This document shows positions 1 through 5,322 of a stretch of DNA of 5,322 bases, one piece after another. Both the position numbers and the translations under genes were made by a program. This DNA comes from Chitinophagales bacterium (GTDB lineage Bacteria; Bacteroidota; Bacteroidia; Chitinophagales; Chitinophagaceae): contig JAATGW010000319.1 in the NCBI GenBank assembly GCA_015654495.1, positions 1 to 5,322 of the forward strand, written 5' to 3'. The notes below the pieces were generated by a model. The model did not search any database. It saw nothing but the letters and a program-made list of their open reading frames with translations, and had not been told where the DNA came from. Positions within the stretch are counted from its first letter, which is position 1, and each line of letters starts with the position of its first letter.

Positions 1-20
1 CTGACAAAAAACAACCAAAC

Positions 21-470
21 TTGGCGTACGAAAACAACGACAAAAGAATGGAAAGCGTTTACAGTAAACGCATCAGAGCAGGGAAGCGGAGAACTTATTT
101 CTTCGATGTCAGAACAACCAGGGGGAATGATTATTACCTAACGATCACGGAAAGCCGTAAACGTTTTAACGACGACGGTTATGACAGGCATAAAATTTTT
201 CTTTATAAAGAAGATTTCAACAAATTCATCAAAGCATTAACTGAAGCTGTTGACCATGTGAAGACTGATCTGATGCCGGATTTTGATTTTGATGCATTCA
301 ATCATGATAACGATGGCGAAGGTGAACCATATGTCGGTGAAACTGAGCACGTGAATGGAAAAGAAGCCGTTGCTCCGGTTGAGGAAATTACGCCTGTTGC
401 CGCGCCTGTAGCAGCTCCGCCTGAAGCATCAACTGACAATTCAGCTTCAGAGGAAGTAGATAAATGGTAA
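21..470 (+). CDS. DUF3276 / PUR-family nucleic-acid-binding protein
   Basis: This encodes a 149-residue protein of the DUF3276 family, the bacterial PUR-alpha-like proteins that are common in Bacteroidota and thought to bind single-stranded DNA or RNA. The recognisable domain covers about residues 10-90, with the conserved stretches SVYSKRIRAGKRRTYFFDV, NDYYLTITESRKRF and HKIFLYKEDFNKF. An Asp-rich stretch follows (about 86-100), then a Pro/Ala/Glu-rich, probably disordered tail (about 115-149). The start is uncertain. TTG at 21 gives the N-terminus MAYENNDKR, which resembles the family's usual start as I recall it. The first in-frame ATG is at 48 and would remove nine residues. The frame is also open from 21 back to the window edge, so an upstream start is possible. 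No Shine-Dalgarno sequence is visible. The gene is followed 22 bases later by an intrinsic terminator. Family assignment is firm; the cellular role is not established from sequence. Confidence 0.9.
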   Translation: MAYENNDKRMESVYSKRIRAGKRRTYFFDVRTTRGNDYYLTITESRKRFNDDGYDRHKIFLYKEDFNKFIKALTEAVDHVKTDLMPDFDFDAFNHDNDGEGEPYVGETEHVNGKEAVAPVEEITPVAAPVAAPPEASTDNSASEEVDKW

Positions 471-492
471 TAATCGATTTAAGTAATTGTAG

Positions 493-517
493 AAACCTCC
501 GCCAGGAGGTTTTTTTT
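493..517 (+). terminator. Intrinsic terminator after the PUR-family gene
   Basis: A perfect 8-bp stem (AAACCTCC at 493-500 with GGAGGTTT at 505-512) closes a 4-base loop (GCCA), and the right arm runs into eight Ts (510-517). It begins 22 bases after the TAA of the PUR-family gene, the expected place. On the opposite strand the stem is not followed by a comparable T run, so it should act on the + strand only. Confidence 0.9.
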
Positions 518-676
518 ATTGGTGAAGCTGTTCGCAGGCGGGAGATAAATCGCTATTTAGCTAATCAAGCCGGTATTGTTGATGGTTTCCGGAGAAAATC
601 AATACAGTTAATACAATAATTTTAATAATACTAAACTCACCGGTTTTGCGTAATAGTGTACTGCTCAATCCAATCC

Positions 677-2764
677 ATGGTAAACCGCTTTATTTTTTTT
701 CTTTTCTGCATTTTTCTCCTTTCAGAAAGCCGCGGGCAGGTCACCTGTGGTTTTGATTTTTTTCACAAAAAGGCCCTTGCTTCGGATCCGGCTTACAGGA
801 AAATGGTCCGGGAACAAAAGCAATATCTTCAGCAACAACAGATTAAAAACAAACCGGACAGGAACCTTCGTGTTTCCGCGGTGCAGTATACCATCCCGGT
901 TGTGGTACATATCGTTCATACCGGTGGCGGTATTGGTTCTGCATACAACCCGACTGACCTGCAGATTCAGAATGCGATAAACGACCTTAACACCATTTAC
1001 GGAGGAACAAAACCGGGAACGGAGGGAGTAGGTGATCTTGAAATCAGGTTTGCACTCGCTACCAGGGATCCATTATGTAACAACTCAACAGGGATCACAA
1101 GAACGAACGGGAGTGGTATTGCCAATTACGTTTCCAATGGGGTTAATGTTAATCAATCCGGGGGAACTTCTCAGAATAATGTGAAGAACCTGATCCGCTG
1201 GGACCCCTCGAAGTACTACAATATATGGGTTGTCAATGAAATTGATAATCACGATGGAACCATCGGGGGCTCCTTTGTAGGAGGCTTTGCGTACTTACCG
1301 GGTGCCCCGGCAAACCTCGACGGAACAATCATGCTGGCTTCGCAGATGCAGGCCAATCAGAAGACTTTACCCCATGAACTGGGTCACGCTTTTGGTTTAT
1401 ATCATCCCTTTGAAGGCGGAACCACAACTACATGTCCTGCAAATGCAGATTGTACAGTGGATGGTGATGAAGTCTGCGATACCGATCCTGTTTACCAGCC
1501 CGCAACCGGGGTATGCCGTACCGGAACCAATACATGCGCCGGATCAGCCTACCATATCAACACGGAACATAATTATATGAATTATACCAACTGCGCCACC
1601 TTGTTCACGGCGGGGCAGAAAAACCGGGTTCTTGCATTCGCTGCCAGCCCCTACAGGTATTCACTTTCGCTTTCCTGGGGTTCATCAACCAGCTATCCAT
1701 TAACACCATACGTAAACCCTTCGCCTCCTTCCTGTGTGCCGGCGACAGCCGCTGCCGGCCTCGCAGGCAATTATGCAGGATTAATGGGTTTGGAGCTGGG
1801 TGGTCAAATGATGGTTTCCGGAACAACATATACCGATGGCGGCTATAGGGATGGTACCGGTGGTTGTCTGAATCTCATTCAACTTGTCAGGGGTTCGGCA
1901 TATACACTTTCTGTAAGGCCGCTGGGTAGTAATTACGAACAGGTCCGCGGCTGGATCGACTATAATAATAACGGCATTTTTGATAATAGTACGGAACAGA
2001 TCATTTATAATAATAACATTGGTCCTCCCGATCCTTTGGATATCTCTGTCAGTTCAACCGTGAATGTTCCGATGTCTGCAGTTACAAATACTGTATTACG
2101 ACTAAGGATAACCGAAGAACTCGGTACAATTCATAATACTTCCTTTCTGATAACAGGAGCTTGTTATAATCCTGAATATGGACAGGCTGAAGATTATCCG
2201 GTAATTATCATGGATGAATCAGTGCTTCCTGTATCTTATGCTTATTTTAATGCATCAGTTCAGCAGCGGGATGTGATACTCAACTGGAAAACCATTTCAG
2301 AGTTGAATGCTTCTCATTTCATTCTTGAAAAATCCGCTGCAGGGAAAAGTTTTCAGCCCTTGCACCAGGTTAATGCGCGGGGTAACGAATCAGTTTATTA
2401 TGCCACCGATAAAGATCCGGGCGCAGGTATCTGGTATTATCGTATCAGGCAGGTTGACCTGGATGGTGCAGTTAAATACAGTCCCGTACGGGTAGTACAA
2501 ATCGGTTCCGCAACTATCCGCGTGCTGACCAATCCGTTTTCTTCCGAAATACGTTTACAACTCAACACACCGCTGAAAAATACTGCGCGGATAAAATTGA
2601 TAAGCAGTACCGGAAAAACAGTATACAGTGTTAGTGTTAAGCCCACAGGTGACGACGTGATCAGACTAGATCTTTCAACTGCCAGCGTGCCTGCAGGAAT
2701 CTATTTCATTGAATACCGGTCCGGCGAAACAGTGTGGCGGGAAAAACTGGTAAGGGCTAACTGA
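677..2764 (+). CDS. Secreted M43 (pappalysin-like) zinc metalloprotease with GEVED domain and T9SS sorting tail
   Basis: This is a 695-residue exported metalloprotease, numbered here from ATG 677. Residues 1-20 form a signal peptide with a hydrophobic core (FIFFLFCIFLL) and probable cleavage after SRG, before Gln21. The catalytic domain (about 70-335) carries the metzincin motif HELGHAFGLYH, with zinc ligands H233, H237 and H243 and catalytic E234, and a Met-turn at NYMNY (M301). A Cys-rich segment between them (DGDEVCDTDP) fits the pappalysin/ulilysin family M43. A GEVED-type beta domain follows (about 390-510), with WIDYNNNGIFD starting at W426 and GQAEDY at 502-507. Next is a beta-sandwich linker from LPVSY (517) with LNWKTISELN, common in Bacteroidota surface proteins. 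The last 80 residues (about 616-695; TNPF, VPAGIYFIEY, final KLVRAN) look like a type A T9SS sorting domain, implying export across the outer membrane and release or anchoring there. ATG 677 is chosen over GTG 656, which would add seven residues before the signal peptide. Substrate unknown. Confidence 0.92.
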   Translation: MVNRFIFFLFCIFLLSESRGQVTCGFDFFHKKALASDPAYRKMVREQKQYLQQQQIKNKPDRNLRVSAVQYTIPVVVHIVHTGGGIGSAYNPTDLQIQNAINDLNTIYGGTKPGTEGVGDLEIRFALATRDPLCNNSTGITRTNGSGIANYVSNGVNVNQSGGTSQNNVKNLIRWDPSKYYNIWVVNEIDNHDGTIGGSFVGGFAYLPGAPANLDGTIMLASQMQANQKTLPHELGHAFGLYHPFEGGTTTTCPANADCTVDGDEVCDTDPVYQPATGVCRTGTNTCAGSAYHINTEHNYMNYTNCATLFTAGQKNRVLAFAASPYRYSLSLSWGSSTSYPLTPYVNPSPPSCVPATAAAGLAGNYAGLMGLELGGQMMVSGTTYTDGGYRDGTGGCLNLIQLVRGSAYTLSVRPLGSNYEQVRGWIDYNNNGIFDNSTEQIIYNNNIGPPDPLDISVSSTVNVPMSAVTNTVLRLRITEELGTIHNTSFLITGACYNPEYGQAEDYPVIIMDESVLPVSYAYFNASVQQRDVILNWKTISELNASHFILEKSAAGKSFQPLHQVNARGNESVYYATDKDPGAGIWYYRIRQVDLDGAVKYSPVRVVQIGSATIRVLTNPFSSEIRLQLNTPLKNTARIKLISSTGKTVYSVSVKPTGDDVIRLDLSTASVPAGIYFIEYRSGETVWREKLVRAN

Positions 2765-2777
2765 GAACGTTAAACGT
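2765..2777 (+). repeat. 13-bp AACGTT-type element at protease 3' end
   Basis: GAACGTTAAACGT starts at the first base after the protease stop codon. The identical 13 bases occur on the - strand at 3173-3185, across the stop codon of pgi. Both copies therefore read the same way relative to the gene they follow. Role unknown; no T run follows this copy. Confidence 0.55.
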
Positions 2778-2782
2778 AGATT

Positions 2783-3112
2783 TCAGAAAGCTTTTTTTGG
2801 CGCTTTGTATTCCGGAAGTGCTCTCGGTTTTACCCCGGGCATAGCCTCAGCTGCAACTATCGGTTTAACCCGGATAAACGCGTTAGGAATTTTTGCCGCT
2901 TCCGGTTTTGCAGGAGCAAAGCAAGGCATCCCATCCTGCAGAAGCCTGTACATGCTGCCGGTTTCTGTTTTGAAAAGCAGATCCTGGCCAATCAGGTTAT
3001 TCCTGATTATCTCAGAACGATATACAATGGTATCCTTTGAAACGGTGTCTATCGTCTGGCTCTTTACCTGCTGAACCAGCAGTCCGGTAATGAAAATCAT
3101 GCAGTATTTCAT
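2783..3112 (-). CDS. Small secreted protein of unknown function
   Basis: This encodes a 109-residue protein that I do not recognise as a named family. It starts with a short, convincing signal peptide (MKYCMIFITGLLVQQVKS, likely cut before QTID). A mature domain of about 90 residues follows. Its central part (SEIIRNNLIGQDLLFKTETGSMYRLLQDGMPCF, in pieces) looks like a small beta-rich unit with one Cys. The C-terminal third is rich in Pro, Ala and Lys, with repeated MP/KP-type dipeptides and no visible membrane anchor, lipobox or T9SS tail. I recall similar short exported proteins with a GxMPC-type motif in Chitinophagaceae, but cannot confirm this here. The gene converges on the protease, with 18 bases between stops, and lies 64 bases downstream of pgi on the same strand. 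It could be read from pgi or have its own promoter. The opposite strand has an 89-codon open frame, but it lacks a signal peptide or family features, so this strand is preferred. Confidence 0.7.
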   Translation of the reverse strand: MKYCMIFITGLLVQQVKSQTIDTVSKDTIVYRSEIIRNNLIGQDLLFKTETGSMYRLLQDGMPCFAPAKPEAAKIPNAFIRVKPIVAAEAMPGVKPRALPEYKAPKKAF

Positions 3113-3154
3113 ATCTGGTTTTTAGCCAGGATGCTTCAAACAGATGGATTACAT

Positions 3155-3178
3155 AAACGTACAGGCTGTTCAACGTTT
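3155..3178 (-). other. Imperfect hairpin just past the pgi stop
   Basis: On the - strand, AAACGT pairs with ACGTTT (6 bp), and an inner ACA/TGT stem closes a GCC loop, with a 3-base TGA bulge on the left arm. It overlaps the last two bases of the pgi stop codon. No T run follows, so it is not a standard intrinsic terminator. It might still aid 3'-end formation or transcript stability. The inner part is weak and the pairing may be a by-product of the self-complementary AACGTT repeats. Confidence 0.25.
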
Positions 3179-3192
3179 AACGTTCAACGTTT
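3168..3192. repeat. 7-bp tandem repeat (AACGTTY) overlapping the pgi 3' end
   Basis: Three consecutive heptamers, AACGTTT (3172-3178), AACGTTC (3179-3185) and AACGTTT (3186-3192), are preceded by a partial unit GTTC (3168-3171). The repeat overlaps the end of pgi: it encodes most of the last codons (Asn-Val-Glu-Arg) and the stop. Each unit contains the palindrome AACGTT. It shares a 13-bp core with the element at 2765-2777. Confidence 0.75.
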
Positions 3193-4832
3193 GACCATTT
3201 CTTATATTGATTTATAAGTCCGTTTGTGGAACTGTCATGCGAACTGACGGCTTCATCATTTTGCAATTCGGGTAATATTTTATTTGCCAGCTGTTTTCCG
3301 AGTTCAACACCCCATTGATCAAAACTGTAAATATTCCAGATGACTCCCTGAACAAAGATTTTGTGCTCGTAAGCAGCAATCAGCCTGCCCAGTTCGAAAG
3401 GAGTGATTTTTTTGATAAGAAAGGAATTTGTAGGTCTGTTTCCTTCGAAAACTTTAAAAGGAACGAGTTGCTTTTTTTCATCTTCAGGTAATTTTTCCAG
3501 TTCTTTTTCTGCAACAGCTGCGGATTTGCCATTCATAAGCGCCTCAGTCTGCGCGAAAAAATTGGAGAGTAATTTCGGATGATGGTCTCCGAGGGGATTA
3601 TGACTGATAGCAGGAGCAATAAAATCGCATGGGATAAGCAGGGTTCCCTGGTGAATGAGTTGATAAAATGCATGCTGACCATTGGTTCCGGGCTCGCCCC
3701 AGATCACAGGCCCGGTTGAATAGCCGACTCTTTTTCCATTGCGGTCTGTTGATTTTCCGTTGCTCTCCATATTTCCCTGTTGAAAATAAGCAGAGAAGCG
3801 ATGCATATATTGATCATAGGGTAAGATAGATTCAGACTGCGCTCCAAAAAAATTGGTGTACCATAACCCGATCAATGCCATTACTACCGGCAGGTTTTTT
3901 TCTACGGGCTGTTCTCTAAAATGAATATCCATGTTATGCCCGCCCTTCAACAGGTCTTCAAAATTCTCGTAACCGATTGTAAGTGCAATTGAAAGTCCGA
4001 TAGCACTCCAGAGACTATAACGACCACCAACCCAGTCCCAGAATACAAACATGTTTGTTTTGTCAATACCGAATTTCACCACTTCTTTTTCATTGGTTGA
4101 TAAAGCCACAAAATGGCTGGCAACATGCTTTTCGTCCTTTGCATGTTTAAGGAACCAGTCCCTTGCAGAATGAGCATTAGTCATTGTTTCCTGCGTTGTG
4201 AAAGTTTTCGAAGCTATCAGGAACAATGTTTCTTCAGGCGTTACGAGTTTCAATGTTTCAGTGATATGTGTACCATCAACGTTTGATACATAATGTACAC
4301 TGATTCCTTCTTTCCAGTAAGGTTTCAGCGCTTCTGTAACCATTACCGGTCCGAGGTCCGAACCACCAATGCCGATATTGACGATATACCGTATTTTTTT
4401 TCCTGTGTATCCTCTCCAGGTACCATCATGTACATCTTTACAGCATTTTTTCATCTGGTGTAAAACAGCTCTCACTTCGGGCATCAGATCCCGGCCTTCG
4501 CTGTAAACAGGGTATTCACTCAGGTTTCTTAATGCAGTATGAAGAACTGCCCTTTTTTCTGTTGCGTTGATTAATTCACCGCCGAAAAATGCATTCCTTG
4601 CCGATTTCAGTCCGCACTCATCCGCCAGTTCAAACAAGTCACGAAGGATATCATCGTCGATCAGGTTTTTGGAATAATCGAAAACCAGATCACCGGACTG
4701 AATGTGGAATTTGTCAAATCTTGACGGGTCATTCTGAAAAAGGCTGCTGATGCTGGTATTGCTCACGCGTTCTTTGTGATTCAGCAATTTTTGCCAGGCT
4801 TTAGTAGTGGTTGGATTTACTGATGGGAACAT
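3177..4832 (-). CDS. pgi: Glucose-6-phosphate isomerase
   Basis: This 551-residue cytoplasmic enzyme interconverts glucose 6-phosphate and fructose 6-phosphate in glycolysis and gluconeogenesis. The length matches the long (eukaryote/E. coli-type) PGI class. The first SIS sugar-binding region shows NIGIGGSDLG (152-161) and SKTFTTQET (208-216). Family signature 1 is DWVGGRYSLWSAIG (266-279). Signature 2, ending in FDQWGVELGK, spans about 496-513. The expected active-site residues are present: R271, E356 in QGNMESNGK, H387 in GTNGQHAF and K513. They sit almost exactly where the mammalian enzyme has them (R272, E357, H388, K518). The ATG at 4832 lies one base after the stop of the threonine aldolase gene (TAACATG), so the two are probably cotranscribed and translationally coupled; no promoter fits in the gap. 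The conserved family sequence ends near QYKKW (546); the last residues, SNVER, come largely from a 7-bp tandem repeat. The gene looks intact and functional. Confidence 0.98.
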   Translation of the reverse strand: MFPSVNPTTTKAWQKLLNHKERVSNTSISSLFQNDPSRFDKFHIQSGDLVFDYSKNLIDDDILRDLFELADECGLKSARNAFFGGELINATEKRAVLHTALRNLSEYPVYSEGRDLMPEVRAVLHQMKKCCKDVHDGTWRGYTGKKIRYIVNIGIGGSDLGPVMVTEALKPYWKEGISVHYVSNVDGTHITETLKLVTPEETLFLIASKTFTTQETMTNAHSARDWFLKHAKDEKHVASHFVALSTNEKEVVKFGIDKTNMFVFWDWVGGRYSLWSAIGLSIALTIGYENFEDLLKGGHNMDIHFREQPVEKNLPVVMALIGLWYTNFFGAQSESILPYDQYMHRFSAYFQQGNMESNGKSTDRNGKRVGYSTGPVIWGEPGTNGQHAFYQLIHQGTLLIPCDFIAPAISHNPLGDHHPKLLSNFFAQTEALMNGKSAAVAEKELEKLPEDEKKQLVPFKVFEGNRPTNSFLIKKITPFELGRLIAAYEHKIFVQGVIWNIYSFDQWGVELGKQLANKILPELQNDEAVSSHDSSTNGLINQYKKWSNVER

Positions 4833-4833
4833 G

Positions 4834-5322
4834 TTAAATGCTTTCGATTATTTTGATTGTTTCTGAAACCATAGTGTCATTGATATCCAGGTGAACCACC
4901 AGCCTCACTTTATCACGGGTAATCGCATAAGCAAGAAGTCCTTTCTCTTCTAACTTCTGAACGAGGTTGGCCGCTGTATTGCCAGCCTTGAGGCGGAAGA
5001 TGATAATATTTGTTTCTACCGGCAATATTTCTTCCACAAAACTCTTCCCTTCAATTACTGCAGCAATCGATTTTGCTCTGGAGTGATCTTCTGAAAGTCG
5101 AACTACATTATTTTGCAACGCATACAGACCAGCGGCGGCAAGCATTCCGGCCTGGCGCATTCCACCTCCAAAAACTTTCCGGATACGCCGCGCTTTTTTT
5201 ATGAAATCCTTTTTCCCGATAAGCACACTTCCCACAGGGGCTCCAAGGCCCTTACTAAGGCAGACCGAGATGCTGTCGAAAAGCTATCCGTAGGCGAGTG
5301 GATCTTCTGATTTTGCAATAAG
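4834..5322 (-). pseudogene. ltaE: Low-specificity L-threonine aldolase, C-terminal part, with in-frame TAG
   Basis: This is the C-terminal 160 or so codons of a PLP-dependent (fold type I) threonine aldolase, which cleaves L-threonine or L-allo-threonine to glycine and acetaldehyde. The 5' end lies outside the window; the family is about 340 residues. The PLP-lysine motif FDSISVCLSKGLGAPVGS is clear, with the Schiff-base Lys codon at 5251-5253. It is followed by KKARRIRKVFGGGMRQAG and by ETNIIIF, all typical. The same frame continues to the window edge (LIAKSEDPLAYG, then a stop, then LFDSIS), and homologues usually have Lys or a similar residue where TAG stands at 5284-5286. Sequence on both sides is in one frame and looks conserved, so this is one substitution, not a frameshift. 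A shorter frame beginning at GTG 5235 would lack the PLP lysine and cannot be a working aldolase. The stop may be a real nonsense mutation or a sequencing error; in the latter case this is an intact gene. It sits one base upstream of pgi. Confidence 0.85.

Noticed and set aside
617..624. TAATTTTA as a Bacteroidota -7 promoter element (TAnnTTTG) for the protease
   Set aside because: It matches 7 of 8 positions, but the region is AT-rich and no TTG/TTTG -33 element lies at the usual 19-21 base spacing, so it is not better than chance.
656..676. GTG at 656 as the start of the metalloprotease
   Set aside because: It would place seven polar residues before the signal peptide. ATG at 677 gives a textbook signal peptide (MVNRFIFFLF...), so the downstream start is preferred.
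1961..2017. 12-bp direct repeat TATAATAATAAC at 1961-1972 and 2006-2017
   Set aside because: Both copies are in frame and encode Tyr-Asn-Asn-Asn inside the GEVED domain. The similarity is explained by protein composition and codon choice, not by a mobile or regulatory repeat.
2785..2798. AAAGCTTT followed by Ts as a terminator for the protease gene
   Set aside because: The palindrome has no loop and cannot form a real stem. It also lies within the 3' end of the opposite-strand gene, where it encodes Lys-Lys-Ala-Phe.
2805..3074. 89-codon open frame on the + strand opposite the small secreted-protein gene
   Set aside because: It has no signal peptide, family motif or plausible start context, while the - strand frame has a good signal peptide and natural ends.
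3116..3131. CTGG/CCAG hairpin in the leader of the small secreted-protein gene as a riboregulator
   Set aside because: The stem is only 4 bp with an A-rich loop, too weak to propose a regulatory role.
3154..3161. TACGTTTA on the - strand as a -7 element for the small secreted-protein gene
   Set aside because: It matches 7 of 8 positions, but the nearest usable TTG is about 23 bases upstream inside the heptamer repeat, so the match may be a by-product of the repeat.
5010..5310. Two overlapping + strand open frames opposite the threonine aldolase
   Set aside because: They run antisense to the strongly conserved aldolase motifs and show no protein features of their own.

Overview
The window looks like ordinary chromosome from a Bacteroidota bacterium, most likely Chitinophagia/Sphingobacteriia-like. 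The evidence is a DUF3276/PUR-family protein, which is typical of this phylum, a secreted metalloprotease with a type IX secretion (T9SS) C-terminal sorting domain, and translation starts without clear Shine-Dalgarno sequences. The genus cannot be fixed from this sequence alone.

Layout, left to right. (1) 21-470, + strand: a small PUR-like nucleic-acid-binding protein, ended by a strong intrinsic terminator at 493-517. (2) 518-676: an intergenic stretch with no convincing gene or promoter. (3) 677-2764, + strand: a secreted pappalysin-like (M43) zinc metalloprotease with a GEVED domain and a T9SS sorting tail. (4) 2783-3112, - strand: a small signal-peptide-bearing protein of unknown function, convergent with the protease. 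(5) 3177-4832, - strand: complete glucose-6-phosphate isomerase (pgi) with all expected catalytic residues. (6) 4834-5322, - strand: the C-terminal part of a low-specificity L-threonine aldolase, one base upstream of pgi and evidently cotranscribed with it. Its frame runs off the window edge and is interrupted by one in-frame TAG at 5284-5286.

The genes do not form one pathway. The aldolase and pgi form a tight housekeeping pair, the protease and the small secreted protein are export products, and the PUR-like protein stands alone behind its own terminator. I found no defence system, mobile element, CRISPR array or RNA gene. The two points most worth a second look are the amber codon in an otherwise well-conserved threonine aldolase, and a 13-bp AACGTT-based element found at the 3' ends of both the protease gene and pgi in the same orientation relative to transcription. 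At pgi it is part of a 7-bp tandem repeat that supplies the last codons and the stop.
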